In this document: in pieces, positions 36,332 through 49,357 of the stretch | How positions within the stretch are numbered: the stretch's first letter is position 1 | Layout of the letters: each line of letters begins with the position of its first letter | Assembly: GCA_014338405.1 (NCBI GenBank) | Contig: JTDE01000292.1 | Span: forward strand, 97,537-161,536 | Reading direction: 5' to 3' | Source: Paragonimus skrjabini miyazakii | Lineage: Eukaryota > Platyhelminthes > Trematoda > Plagiorchiida > Troglotrematidae | Length of the DNA: 64,000 nt | Notes under the pieces: generated by a model | Seen by the model: the letters and a program-made list of their open reading frames with translations, nothing else | Told to the model about the DNA's origin: nothing | Database searches by the model: none | Translations under genes and position numbers: made by a program

Positions 36332-39300
36332 CTCGTTATGTTAAGTGACTGACTGAGCACGTGGGGAGCCGCCGTATTGTTTAGCATGTGCACATGCTTA
36401 CTAAAAGTTGACCAGTCAATTACACACGCAGTACGAATGAAGTAGCTTGCTGATCCCATATGTAACAATACAAAAAACATTAACACGTCAAACCGAGAGC
36501 ACTGAGTTATGGGTTACTTATTCAGTGATGGCTATTAACTCAGGTAGTCCGCCATAAACGTCGACCTCCTGACGGAACCAATAAAGCACTTACCTTCGTT
36601 CAGTTCGATCACAGTCGGTATTTTTACGTAATGTTGTGATAGGTACGGTATTCGTGTGACCATAAATGACACTGGGTGAATCGATCTGGCGAGTCACTCC
36701 ATTTACTTAAAAGCACCACTATGGAAGTTATTCTGCATGTGCTTTATTGATTAGTACACTGTAAGAGTGAAGCTTGTAGACAGTGGCCCAACTTCAGATA
36801 TGTCGACATTAGGTGAAACTGAATAAATTTTAACTCACTTCAAGTCGGTTAGCTAAAACGTGACGCTACTAACGAGATGGTGCTACTACAACTGGTATCC
36901 ATATTTTACTGCAGTCACTTATCGATTTCAGTTGGACAAACTTCCGCATGCAATTCCAACTATAATAGCCATGAAACCGTTCTGGGCCAATTACGTAGGA
37001 GCCCGGCACAAGTTTAACTTCCAGTCCAACCTAGGTCGATTGGAGAATTTGCTATGAACACTTCCGACAGGTCAAAGTTCAGGTGTTAACGCGTGGCGAA
37101 CTGACGAACGCTGTTGCTCTTCAGTTGGCAACAAGGCAAAATCATCCGAAGAGGATCAGTGACGTGGTCAACCAATTGAGATATAGTGTGATGCGTTTTG
37201 TAATGGGTTTCCATTAGACCACGTTTCCCAAACATATAGCGATTCTTGTTATTGGTCACCAAGTTTGCCACAATATGCAACGTAGTTTATCAGCGCGTCG
37301 TGCTCACCTCAGTTTCCTTTTGCGGCGAAACCAAGTAGGATAAGATTAACAAACAAAAACCGATTATAACCATTGTCTCACTTGGGGTACAATGGTCAGA
37401 TTAAGACGTAGAGGCCAACTCGAAAATGACCGAGTAGTGAGTACAAAAGATCTTTCTAGGATGGTATGCAGTATATGGCGGCAAACACAACCACACTGGA
37501 TGTGAACGCAACATATCAAACTGAGAAAAATAGAGTTGTTAAGTTGTATGTCGTGGGAAAAGAGCAGAATTACCTCAACATGAGCAAAGGCATCAGGACA
37601 GAACAATACTATACATAAGATAGTTGTTAACCACAACATTTGAGCCTGTTGCCCTGATTTGTTAAATGTTACTTACATCCCACCACGTTTTATCTTCTGG
37701 TTGCTGTTGGATCGGCTGTTTTGGTCTTGCTCAATAGCAGTTGTGCAATCCAAATACAAATCTATACCTGATACTATAGTTGTACTTCAAAATGTAAATG
37801 CCACCGTACGCTCAACGAAAATTTTAAAAAATATTTGAATTACAATGGCTGATAGAAGAATCCATCTGTCAAACTGTGATTTGCATGTCACACTACCAGA
37901 AACAAAAGAACAGTTCATACTACTGTAAACTAAGTTGTTTAATGAGTTCTGTTAAATGAAAAGGTTCACAAACAAGTAAAAATTTGAACAAAACGGCAGA
38001 TCGTTAAGATACGTTAGATTTGACTGTGAGTGTACAGCGATAAGTGAAGGTATCGTGCTATAGAAGTGGATAATGATTAGAATGGGCTTGCGAACGAAGG
38101 ATGATTATTGTGCTTCCTCATCTTTACAAAATGCACGGTAAGAAATGTACCATTTATTTCAAAAGAAACGAAGCCATAGTTGACATTAGACTCATCAGAG
38201 TACTTATTGCGGTACTGGACGAATTTTGTTCGCACGAATACACATCATTTAGGTCACCCATTTATTTTACACCCAAGCGGACGGACACGCATGCGTACAT
38301 CTGTATAATTGTTACAACCATTAAATATTTTAATGAGGATGTACCGCTTGACGTGTTTGCCTGGACACTTGCTGACACAGGTTATTAGGTTGACTTGATT
38401 AAGATGTGGTCACCTCTGACCGATTGATTGCGCTGTAACCTGGTTGCCTCATGTTTGCCATGGTAGTCTTAATTGGTTCACTCGGCATATACATGATCGT
38501 TTCATGGACAGCTACTGACTGGTTGGTTAACGAAATCTATTTTTGGTAAACGATGGGAGTGTCTGGAGATGAAAGCGCAGTTAAAGTACCTCTGTCACAA
38601 AACAACCCTCAGAAACTGCTTTTCGGGTTTCAAGAATCTGCGGGTGAAGCAAGCTGAGATCACCCACGGAAGATGGAAAATTACACGCGGGTTATTGCTG
38701 CTTCCAATATCTCCGCCGATACCTTTTGGCTGACCAGGATTTTCGGTCACCTGTTACCACCTATTCGCCCCAAAGGGAAATTCTGTGCTACGCGAGCAGA
38801 GAAGAAACATGATGCACTTACATATTTGGAGTCATCCGTTCACTTCATCTTAGTCGTCACAATCAGAGGCTTCATTGGCTTTATCCTCCATGCTGACGTT
38901 TATGGGAAAACATGGAACGTGAAACATAAACATCAGCCTGGAGTAGTCCTGATATTTATCACTATGCTATCCAACCAACGGGTAAACCTTTGTCCTCCAT
39001 GACGCTGACTTGTTAAAATGTGACTTACCTCCCTTCCGGTTGCACGTCAACATCGACGGTCGCTTCCGGAGGTACTTTGTAAGTAATCCGCCCAGCTATG
39101 GTTGTCCCAGAAGACGAGCAACTAGTGGCTGGTTTTATCTGGTTAAAATGGATTACGAAGGTCTGAGCATCATTTCGCCCAAAATCTCTGGTGTAACATG
39201 TAATATCGTCATATACCTCCTCCACTAATAACTGCCTAATCCATTCCTAAGGTAGCTTAGATGACACACGCAGCTGGATTTGGGATGTGCAACAACCCTC

Positions 39301-39500
39301 GTTCTCCGGGTTGTAGTTGATCTCAGAGGGCTTTTCCAGCATATCAGTTCTGTTGGCGCTTACATGCAGTGGATACTTCTCGCACCAAATAATGAAATCA
39401 CAGATAATTATGGTAAATTCTGTGGCTGGTATGTGATGACTATAAGTAAACGTCAACGGTAAATCAATTGGAAGTCGTAGTTCACGCTCATGGAAACATA
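36332..39500. other. Intergenic, no gene seen
   Basis: Frames up to 109 codons (38673-39002 plus; 38101-38388 plus; 37364-37639 minus) show no domain I recognise. Some may be eroded pieces of the gypsy element that begins just downstream on the minus strand. Confidence 0.35.
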
Positions 39501-39589
39501 TGGATTCACGATTGGTGAGTCGATACGTGGACCGCGATCCAATAATGCGGTACTATCAGATCCCAGTCTTGTATGCTGCGTTCAGCCGT

Positions 39590-39990
39590 GAACTCTTTCA
39601 TAAGGATTTTCATGCAGATACATATTAGATTTACAAGTCCACTCTGTTGAGCATTATGGCGTTTTGTGCATGATCTGCGAATTCCGAGCAACTAGCATAG
39701 TACAGTCAAAATGGGATATTGAAAATGTGGCCCATGATCCGAATGAAACTGTCCCGGCGCACCTCATCTGGACGTCCAATGTTCAGAAATAACTCGTTCA
39801 CCAGTCGTTGAACTGGATGACGTTCTCGGAACGGCCTCTCACCGCTTCGTCAAATGGGCAACCATGATCATTGTATAGCGATCCTGCTTGGCCGTGTCAG
39901 GCAGTGGTCCAGAAACTAGCGCCCATAAGTGCGTTCTAATGACCGGTCATTATAGGCCATAGGGTGAGCGTTACGGCGCCTCGGTGACTT
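39590..39990 (-). pseudogene. Ty3/gypsy integrase core remnant
   Basis: On the minus strand: GPLPDTAKQDRYTMIMVAHL, then TKR..EAV, then LVNELFLNIGRPDEVR, then a shifted frame with HSDHGPHF. This follows the integrase catalytic core D..GP, VxVDxFTKWxEA, and F..xGxPxxLHSDQGxxF, with two of the expected acidic residues recognisable. Stops and frame changes make it a relic. It lies downstream, in the minus sense, of the RT remnant at 41.4-42.25 kb, as expected for gypsy gene order. Confidence 0.65.
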
Positions 39991-39999
39991 GATGCAAAT

Positions 40000-40500
40000 T
40001 CAAGGTCACTTCACTACTGAAACAACCAAAGTCGTTGGTTAACTGCCACGTCCATCTTCCTCTGTTCTACATGACCCAACTAGATGTGCAGTCTCTACAA
40101 TATTAACTAGGTGTAGGACGGTTTCGGAAGTCAAAATTCCCTTCGATTGACCCTGTTGAACTCTGCCCTTTGACCCCGCCTAATTAGACGCCTGTTCTTA
40201 TTATTCTCACAACCCGCGTCTAATTTTACTGATTGCTCCATCTTGCCTCTCTCACTTATTGAACCTCACTCACCTGCCCACACACCCATTGTTGTCTGCC
40301 CGTCTCACCCTCCCCACCCCTGTGAATACGGCTTTCTTATGGGCAGAGGTGAAACTGTCGCTGACTAACCAGTCTGCCCGAAAGCCGGCTATTTAGACAC
40401 ACATTAGACCGATCCGATCGCATTTCGTCGGTTCGTCCTTGCCTGTCGGTCGCCTGTGCTAGTAATTGTTGTGCCTGTTGGACCTTTGACGGCCTATTGC
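40000..40500. repeat. Pyrimidine-rich, GC-richer stretch, possible LTR
   Basis: A C/T-rich segment (CCTCTCTCACTTATTG to CACCCTCCCCACCCC, about 40244-40320) is followed by a TATTTAG-like site (40391) and GC-rich sequence. This is the composition often seen in gypsy LTRs, and it lies between the integrase and RT remnants. No second copy is in the window, so LTR identity is unproven. Confidence 0.25.
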
Positions 40501-40866
40501 GGCCAACTATTGTACCTTATCCCACGAACGCAAACAATTTGAGGTTTGTTCCTTGTAATTGATTATATTGTTTATATCAATAGTACCACGGTTTCCAGCG
40601 GCTTGATTTGATTCTGGTATTTGTTGTCGTTGGTGTTGTATCTGCACTACGCACTGAAGTGAGAACTCAAAGGAGTTAGGAGGAACCTTGTGTATTTTGA
40701 CTGAGCCAGCATGAATGTGAATTACACGTAACAATGAATACAGTTTACAGTGAACATATCGATTAGCCAATAACAAGCCTATGAGAAAAGTACAAAGCAT
40801 GACTGGGCGCCCGTGGCCTTTGCAACCGGCATGTGTGAAACGGGACGGTTCACGTGAGTGGGCGAT

Positions 40867-40884
40867 TGTGTGTGTGTGTGTGTG
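40867..40884. repeat. (GT)n microsatellite
   Basis: About nine GT units, read directly. Confidence 0.95.
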
Positions 40885-41389
40885 ATGCACATGCATGAAC
40901 GTAACGTAGACGGACCGTAGCGTTGGTTACACGTGCGTCACTCAACGTTCGTCGGAAGAACGTACATTAGGCATTGAACAGGGAACCAAAATGTCCACTC
41001 CGTGGCCTGAATTAAATTGCTACTTGGAATACTGCCATTTTGGTAAGGTCTTTCGTAAAACAGGCGGGTTTCAGGGTCAGTAGTCTGCGTCAAAGCTCAC
41101 TCCCCTGATGTCGACTGTATTACGGCCACGGACAGGCCATCTCCATGGCTTCCAGTAGATCCGTGAGAGAAAGCGTCTGCTTTCAATTTTTATGTCATAA
41201 ACGGTGTTGCCACTCAAAACCGATGTCCCGAAGTTTCTCCTGTCGACGAGCTACTTGCTTTTCTGACCCCTGAAACTTATAGTCATCTTAACACTCAGTG
41301 ATTTGTGCACAGTGTAATGCGTCTTGTAGGAAATAAAGAGTGAAAATAATTATCTTAGGTTATGAGTGTCAACACCTTCATCTTGTTAG

Positions 41390-42245
41390 TGCAATAAATG
41401 CTATTATTTTCACTGCGACTCCCACGTACGTACGCGATAACTTGGTCTGAACCACCTTGTCCGGTTTGAGATAACATTGTTCAAATTCCAGTGTAGCATC
41501 ACGCAACACATCTGAGAATGCGAGAAGGGGTGATGCTGTCGAAGCATGATGAAATAAATCAAGCGTTTTTGATAATCCATAGTCTCTTTGAACTTCCGAC
41601 CTTCTTCTGATAATCAATGCAGCTATCCCAGCGAAACGATGTAATAATCAGTCAAGATGCTAGTCCAAGGATGCCGTACGTCTGTTCGACTGTTGTGGGT
41701 GCTGACCACAACTAAACGTCGTGTACTTCCTAAGGGTCGCTTTTTACGCCCGCTGCGCCAAATGCATGTTTGAAAATTAAATTGGATTAAATTGAATATA
41801 CTTTGGATGTGTTAGCTTTAATCCTGTCGTCGTTTGGTGTTCTGATACAGCATCCAGGTTTTATAAATTATTGTTTATGGCTTGTCCGTGCCTGATCATA
41901 TTACCCAAATAAGTCAAGCATTCGGTAAATCCGAGGAATCTGATTGCAGTAAGAATCAACCGTTTAAACATGGCAGACACATAAGCAATCCCGAAAGGCA
42001 CCGTTGCACTTTCACGCACGCCAACGAGAATTGTAACTGCCGTCTTTTCTCGGTCACTAGGATGGACGTCGAATTGCCAGTAACCGGGGCCCAGATCAGA
42101 CTTGGTGCTTCCGTCAATGTTTCTAAAGTGTTGTCGATCAACGGCAGGAGACAGAAGTCTTTCCAACTTAATGCACCAAGTCATCGATAGTCGATACCAG
42201 ATTGAAGGAATCCGTCTCTATTTTGACAGCTACCACAAGCAAAGC
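41390..42245 (-). pseudogene. Ty3/gypsy reverse transcriptase/RNase H remnant
   Basis: On the minus strand, through several frame changes: IDYR.LGAL (from DYRxLN), IDNTLETLTEAP, DLGPGYWQFDVHPSDREKTA (RT block carrying the first catalytic Asp), VPFGIAYVSAMFKRL (from MPFGLxNAPATFQRLM), CLTYLGNMIRHG (from YLDDIIVxG, catalytic Asp pair lost), then FAGIAAL and STASPLLAFSDVLRDATLEF near the RNase H junction. Block order and spacing match Ty3/gypsy pol. The YxDD box reads YLGN and frames are broken, so it is dead. Confidence 0.8.
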
Positions 42246-43685
42246 CCAGGTTGAGTCTAGCGGTTAAATAAAGTTGTCGAGCATCATTTTTTCTTTTAGT
42301 GATTTTTGACAGTCTGCTGCTAAACGCATATGAGTATAAAATTGAGTTATCTTAGAGCGATGTAGATTTATCCCCTCCGAGCGAATGCTTTTAACTGGGT
42401 ATAGAGAATCTCTCAGAGTATCGTTAGGTATTTCGGTCAGTCTTTCGAATATCGAAAGTAAACCGACTACTTTGCATCAACGAGGGCCGTACTGACGAGT
42501 TCTGCTTTCTAACTGTTCACAGCTGATAAATCTAAACTTAGCGCGTTATATGACAAACTCGAAATCTGACTGAGTTCTGACCGAAATCCATTGTGTAACT
42601 GAATTGGCGAAGAAAATCACTTTTCTGGAACGGCGTTCCAGATGATGTCATCACAGACAATGAGTTTCCATGTAAGCCCTCTGCTGCCGAGCACCACGAG
42701 CATCCCTACCAGCCACGAGAAATTAAGTACCGTGCCGTTTGCTTTTATTATTCTGTACTCATCTATCTGGCTAATAAAATCTCAGGACAAATGGAAACAA
42801 AATTAGCTGCAGAGTACTTCTGTATCCACCAGAGTTGCGTTAGTAAGTTTAGCTACATACATGATTGAACCAGGGAATTCCCAGTTCGTAGAACTGTCTA
42901 CCGACGCAACATAATAGTAACAGCACCGGAGAGACTTAATGGAAATAAAGTGTTGTATCGCATTTTGGTGTCTTCGTCATGATCAATATGTGGGCACAGG
43001 CTCACTTATGACTCTGTTCCGGTGTGTTGTTTTCGACGGTCTGTCGTTAACGACGTTGGCGAGAAGGTGGTGGGATAGGCAGGCACCATTGGGATGCCTG
43101 TAAGCTGCCATCACTTTACTGGCGACGCGATCACTGTGACTGTTGGAAATTGATGGTATCCACGATATCTCCCTTAAATCGCTCAAACACGAACAACTTG
43201 TGGATACTAGGTGGCTGATCTGCAAACGTTCTAAAGGTCACTACTCTTTGCTCCTTTGCATAGCTGTCAGGCAAATCGGCAAATTCCTTGTTCCAACTCG
43301 AGAGCTTAGTGTGAGATACGGCACAAACATGTAGGTCCAAAAACACCTCCTACAACCTGCAGCGGATTAAATTAAGCAGTGCTTCGGCAAAATACAAATT
43401 GATGCAAGGAGTTCTTGCACGTTGTAGCTAAGATCAGTGAAATACAGATCAACTTTCCGAAGCCACGTTGAAATCTGACTTCCTATATCGATGATAGGAC
43501 AGGTTAATCACTGACTTTGTGGACTCTGACAGCGAGTGTGGCGGGATAAACCCGTGATGGGCCGCATTGTAGCCTCGAAGTTGTTTATTTCTTTCTCCGG
43601 CATAAAGGATCTCATCTCTATTTCCATATTTTTGTTCAGGCAGTTTGTCCCCTGGACCATTTAGCAGATTCCATAAGAAACAGTA
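42246..43685. other. Probable eroded gypsy 5' region and intergenic DNA
   Basis: Upstream, in the minus sense, of the RT remnant, where protease and gag would be expected. Minus-strand translations are full of stops and no motif is recognisable. Confidence 0.3.
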
Positions 43686-43689
43686 GAAT

Positions 43690-43830
43690 TAGTGGGTGAC
43701 TAAGTCCAAATGTGACATTTCTGAGCACCCAGAGTGATTGTGTAGCTTAGTAGGTAGGGCGCTTGGTGTGTTCGAACATGCTGTTCCTGCCATTCATTCG
43801 AATTCAATCAAAGCCCAGATTTTCTCTATT
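43690..43830 (+). mobile_element. tRNA-derived SINE, second family (SINE2), degenerate copy
   Basis: Aligns with 55555-55700: GTGGGTGACTAAGTCCAAATGTG, then GTGTAGCTTAGTAGGTAGGGCGCTTGG (A-box region), TTCGAACATGCTGTTCCTGCC, and ATTCATTCGAATTCAATC (B-box region), then AAAGCCCAGA. Both boxes are eroded. Identification rests on the better copies at 55.4 kb. Confidence 0.65.
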
Positions 43831-45154
43831 AAGTCTCTTCTAAGCGTATTCTGAAGATTGAAGAGTACAGAGGCTTTAATAAGGCAAGGGTCCATTTATC
43901 CTCATGTTGAATGATGAGCATCTGGGCTACAGTAAATTTGTTGTTATGACCATAACTGTCGATGAATTCAAGTCTAAGCCTAATAAATATTCCGGAATTT
44001 TCATAAGTGGAACAAATGGATAGTACGCAGTGATATATTTCCGTTGTTGTGTCAGGTCTTTACTCAAACCCTAACTCCCGTTGATCTCTTAATAATAACT
44101 AATAGTATTCTAATCCTGTACGGATTGTTCAACGTGACAGTGTGACTTCATTCTCAATATTCCAAACTTGACATATTAACATCTAAATGTAGCCCTCGAG
44201 ATTACCACACTGACAATAATCGTCAGCTCTAACTAAGTTAGCCGCACTAGTTGACGTCCTCATTTCCAAATCTTCCGGCAGGTAACTTTTCGGTCTTTAA
44301 ATTAAGGAACGGTCGTTTTCATTTTCTGCAACATAATGACATATTGGAGGACAAAAATAGAAGAAACGAGATGTGTTTGACCTAATCACGAGTTCGGTGA
44401 ATCAGACTGAGTCAAAGTGAATCAAAATGCAATCAACTGCATACAATCAACTGATAAACAACTGAGGTTTTCATTGAAAAAATGGAATAACATTCTCCTC
44501 CCACTGGGGTATACCCATTCACCCAGACAATCCAACCAGATCTTTTGATTCCAGTCTCGATCTTGTCAGGGCTGGGCAGCAGTGCCCATGTTGGTTACAA
44601 CTGCCACTTGAATTCCGATTCACTTTCACATGTGTAACCGCTTTGACCAACACGTCAATGATCTCGTAACATGGCCGACGGAATTGTTATACTCGAAATT
44701 CCGGTGGTATTTGGTAACGTTTATTGTTCGGGTTTATTGATCACCTCGGAAGGAGGCGATATCTGTACTTTGGACTGCAGTCGGTGACATCACACTTAAA
44801 ATATCCCATCAAGTTAAAGTCACAGGGCACCTTAAAATCGTCGTGCAACGTGTTGAAGTTTGGGACAAGCACGTCTAAAGGAAAGCTCTCGTCAGCCGGT
44901 GAAGAGTACAGTGCAAAGCTGGTTTCTTGGACGGGTACTTTAAGTTATTACGAATTCAGATCGTCTAACAAACCATGGTTCGACAAACTCCAGACTAGCT
45001 ATCTAAACAGACGATGATTTCGAAGTAAACTAACTAAAAAACTAATTCGAATTGTGGGTAGTGTCCTTGAATGTCCTTGAATATCTATTAAAGATCTGAC
45101 CTTTGCCAACGACTGGTCAATTTTATCAACGCATTTCACCAGTCTATCTCATAT
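43831..45154. other. Intergenic, no gene seen
   Basis: A 97-codon plus-strand frame at 44724-45017 (basic, Ser/Lys-rich) has no recognisable domain. Confidence 0.35.
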
Positions 45155-45254
45155 NNNNNNNNNNNNNNNNNNNNNNNNNNNNNNNNNNNNNNNNNNNNNN
45201 NNNNNNNNNNNNNNNNNNNNNNNNNNNNNNNNNNNNNNNNNNNNNNNNNNNNNN
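45155..45254. other. Assembly gap (100 N) at an AT microsatellite
   Basis: Left flank ends ATAT and the right flank starts with (AT)18, so the assembly broke in a dinucleotide repeat. Confidence 0.99.

Positions 45255-45290
<36 letters not shown>
45255..45290. repeat. (AT)18 microsatellite
   Basis: Uninterrupted AT run directly after the gap; true length unknown. Confidence 0.97.
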
Positions 45291-45293
<3 letters not shown>

Positions 45294-48200
45294 GAGAGTA
45301 CCTTTAAAACCAATACTTGAGGACCGGTTTCGATAAGTAGGAGAATCATCGTTATTATCCAAATAAAACTATTCTCCAGCCTGAGCAACCGGATGTTAGA
45401 TTGATCAATATAGAGTTTTTAAAATTCACGGGTTTTAGTCATCCTAATAACAGGACTATTTTTTAGTTCTAGGCTATCCGCTAACTTGAGTTGATGAATT
45501 GTCTTATGAATCTATACAAAGTGGTCAAAAGTAGATGTCGCAGCCTCATTCACAGTTAATTCCCTCATGAAGTCAACTAGGCTTTTAAATTATGTATTCC
45601 GCTATACTGTACACATTGTCGAACGGTATAGTACGTCGATTCGGTGAAGGAACGACCTATGATCAACTGGAATCCTTGGTTAGCCATGCAAATATAGAAT
45701 TATCATCAGAAGAATGCCAAGGATTGTTCATAACAAATACCCGTATCGATTTTCTCGTTGTTCAATTAGGCAGAGATGGTGCAATGCTTCTACCTTCTGG
45801 ATCATTTCACTATCATCGAAACACCCCATGTTATCCAGCCAATCATTTGGAATTGCCTATCTGTCCACTCAAGACAAGCAACGTCCGACCACATCAATTT
45901 CTGTCATCGAAGTGATCGTATTCACGCTGGGCAAACCAGTTAAGATTACGAAGGCAAATCTGATTATAAGGCAATCGACCAGATATAACCGCACCTCAAA
46001 CGTCAGCTTGATTATCTGTGCCAACAAGTGACAGACAAACAGGCCAATTGACACAACTAATGTGTAATCTTTAATCCTTGTAGCGGTTTGTTGTATGTGT
46101 GTGCGCAAGTACGTTTGTTCATTGAGGGGTAGAGAGAAAATGTTCAGTAAATGATGTGCGTCTGCCGACTAGTTCACTTTAACACAAATAGTTCACACAT
46201 GAATACTTGTTCACTAATAATATAGAATTATGGTTGTTAAATTTCTAGCGGTGCTTTCGCAGTTTAGTGATGTGAATTCGAAGCATTGGAAACTGTTTCC
46301 ATTAGTTTCAGGAGAAATGCGAAAATACATTCGGATTACGCAGTGGTGATAAATTGGCTAACGAAAAGATGTTCAAACGGCAGCGCCTAACAAGAAATGT
46401 TTAACTCTATTAACAGTACATTCAGGGTTGGTCGTTTTGTCTATGTCATCTTGTGTATAGTTCTAAACTCTCATTTAAAGTATCTCGACTACCTCCATCA
46501 TAGTCAAGACCAACAACTGGTAACTAAGAGTTTCTGGAAAATGCCCGGATGCAGCTAACGCTAGTAGGGTCCTTTTCTAATGTTTCTTTAGTACTGTTTA
46601 TTCTGGTTCTGAGTTCTCGTGCCGTCTGACCAATAGAGGCCTATGCGCAACCATTGTTTTATGCAAGTAGTTACTAGTTCTCTCAACAAGAAAGAAATTT
46701 TTACGGAACATCCAATAGGCCTGCACTGTTGTCTCTCTTCGTAACACAGCGCTGTAGTCTACTTCCTTCGAAATCCTACATTTGGTCTTTTATTGGTGCT
46801 GTTTATGCATTGTACTAATATTCATTCATCCGTTACAAAACGGCTTACTGTGACTTCTGCGTTGTTACATCAAAACAAAGTCAGTTAGTAGTGTTTGCAT
46901 TCGTTAGCATGCGACGTAACAACGAAAAACAGGCGAACAAGTGAATCAGAAAAAGGGAGCTAAGGCTGACCAGCGCGAAGACAAAACTATACCCATGTGA
47001 TTCTTAACGTGCAGATGTACAAAGATGTGAGACACATACGCTGACGATTCAGTACACAAGCCAACCAGTAACAAGGCTGAACCACAAACAAACGCAGCTC
47101 ATATAGGATACAACAGTAAATTTTGCTCACTGGTGTAGCCATGACTTGCTTTCGGATCACCAGTTGGCCACCAGCATCCGGGCACACATATAAGACAGTA
47201 CAATGTTAGTTCAACAGAACCCGACAATTGGGGGTGTTGCTCAGGCAATAAATATCCGTTCGCGTGAAACTGATTACTGACGTCTGTAAGCTCAGTTAGC
47301 CTACCCTGACTCACAAACAATCGAAATCACAGTTTGGAACGATTGTATGGCTGTTGGAACGTAAACTGTCTGTATGCTCTGTTGTGGATAAATTTTTACT
47401 TATCATGTTATACTAAGCTTGAGAAGCAAATCTAGAAAACAAGTCATTGCTAGCCACCAGTGTGCTAACGGACACTGAAACTGTTGATTAGTGGATATTT
47501 CCCGGACAGTGTAAAAAGCCCCTTTCCTAATAATTGAACAGTTGAAGTTGGTAAAACGGCCAGTAAACGTGCTTGAAATTGACGCTGGAACGCAGAAAAA
47601 CAAATGATTTTAGCTTATTTCTTGTTCTCATAACACAACAGTTACTGTTCGTTCAATTTTTCTATTCTTTATGAAAACATTTACGTAGGACATTGTGTTA
47701 TGTTTTACATATTTAAGCTAAAATAAACTTCATAAGCTGAGAACTCAAGCAAACATTACAGACACTGTTATTCTGTTTTACGATCTGGTGAGTACTGTTC
47801 ACTACGTGATGAACATTGAGTGATTTTTACTGTTAATTGTACGAATATGGCTTAAACTTAATCTGTTCAATGTCAGTGGTCTGCAGTTCACGGTTATAAC
47901 CTCAATCAGGTCAAGCGGAATTCCACTCTCATCGCTTGTGTTAATATGATAATGAGAGCAGGAGAGCATTTCATACTTTTGGGGGATCTAAAAAGAGTTG
48001 TCAGCATAATACTGGATAAGTCCACTGTATAGTATTCAACCAAACTAACAGAATCAACAGATTTAGAAATGACAAAAACCCACTCTTCATGTTACTAATA
48101 CATAAGTACGTAACACATCGGAACCGTATACACAGCCAATGTGAGAGAAAGTTTGCGCTAAGGAGCATCATTCAGTATGACCTCTGTTAAGACGCTCACA

Positions 48201-48309
48201 CAACTACTTAAAGTTTTTGCAGAGTTTCGACTCTCTAGAAGAGCTTTTTATCAGTCTACTTACATCAGAAAAATTACGGAATGCTAGCGTCATGAGAAGC
48301 AGTCATCAA
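45291..48309. other. Intergenic, no gene seen
   Basis: A 107-codon plus-strand frame at 45592-45915 begins with ATG and has a mixed, protein-like composition, but no domain I recognise. No polyadenylation or splice context was convincing. Other frames are shorter. Confidence 0.35.
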
Positions 48310-49085
48310 ATGTCACCTGTTGATGTGTGATTTGCAGTGTGTAACATAACTCAATAGATGATGCCCGTCTAGTGATGGTACTGAATAGTCCAACCAGTTC
48401 ATTGTCTGTGTTGAGTTTGCAAACAAGACGTCTTCTGTCAGTAAAATTCCCTTGTAGTTGCGGAAATCATATTTAAGTATAAGTGAATGATCAAAGTTAA
48501 CTTGGCGTCGGTTGAGGATAGCGTGTTCACCACGTGTGAGTCGTGCCCTGATTTCCTGGTTGACTAACTACAGTTGACGAGCTTATTATCGCACCTGAAA
48601 TTTTCTTTAGAGTATATTTTCGACTGGCGAGTGGTCAGTCACACGCCAGACGCTTCGTAAGCTATCCAATTGGTTCGGTGCATGGTCTGACCGTTCCAGA
48701 ACAAATAGTTTGTCCTTCAAGTGAACTAACTAACATTGCACTGCGTTAGTGGCTCAAAAGCTAGCCCGTTGTTATACTGGTAGAATGTCCAAATTCTTCC
48801 AATGTTTCTTCCGTGCAGAACAAAAATAGTCGACAATCGATTAATGAACCCGTCGACCTTGATGAGGGCTATCTCTTGAATTCGACGCAAAGTCTCGGCA
48901 GAGTAACCGTTAACTTTCATTGCACAACTGAAGATTCTGTGTTCTTTCGATAACACCCTCGAAAGAGGTTCGTAACAAGACCCTGCAAAACAGAATGAAT
49001 GTGAATGTTTTCTTGATAAACAAGAGGTGCTCCGAGCTAAGAGAAAGATACCAACTGGGATGGCTATCCTTTCTGCGCACAAACA
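48310..49085 (-). pseudogene. Penelope-like element remnant: RT tail and GIY-YIG-like tail
   Basis: The minus-strand frame at 48726-49082 contains LARSTSCLSRKHSHS and VLSKEHRIFSCAMKVNGYSAETLRRI. This resembles the RT end of Penelope-like elements, where a helix rich in RA..ICS is followed by L..NGYP..FI. After a stop a second open stretch (about 48560-48350) reads RARLTRGEHAILN, QVNFDHSLIL, YKGILLTEDVLFANSTQTMN and LDYSVPSL. This fits the C-terminal region of the GIY-YIG endonuclease that follows the RT in these elements (HA...H, L..E...I, MNR). The GIY-YIG signature itself is not preserved. Order and strand agree with a Penelope-like element; a LINE with a similar tail is the main alternative. 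Confidence 0.45.
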
Positions 49086-49129
49086 TAGCTAACTAATAAT
49101 AATCAATTTAGCGTGTTTTGCAATCAGAG

Positions 49130-49357
49130 TTAAAATGTCTTGATATCACTTCCGCGTGTCTCAACATCAATTTACAAGGTCCCATGGGGGTACCCTGGAT
49201 TTCAACACCGAACAAGGTCGCACGGCTAATGTGCATATGGGTAAGCTGACGGGCACAGCGACCGGTTGGCTCTTACACAGTGGAAGCTAGGAGCATGGAG
49301 TTGACAATGCCAGTGCGCCTTTACTCGGTTACTAAGCTGACGGGGATACAGGCTAAC
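49130..49357 (+). repeat. Left arm of a 229-bp inverted repeat
   Basis: Reverse-complementary to 52020-52248 over about 228 bp with roughly 94% identity by eye. Landmarks are CCCATGGGGGTACCCTGG, GGTAAGCTGACGGGCACAGC, and CGGTTACTAAGCTGACGGGG. Beyond 49357 homology continues only in patches (for example 49640-49695 against 51890-51970). Confidence 0.9.

Noticed and set aside
38421..38520. Further SINE1 head (CTGGTTGCCTCATG)
   Set aside because: Only about 14 nt match and no hammerhead or tail follows.
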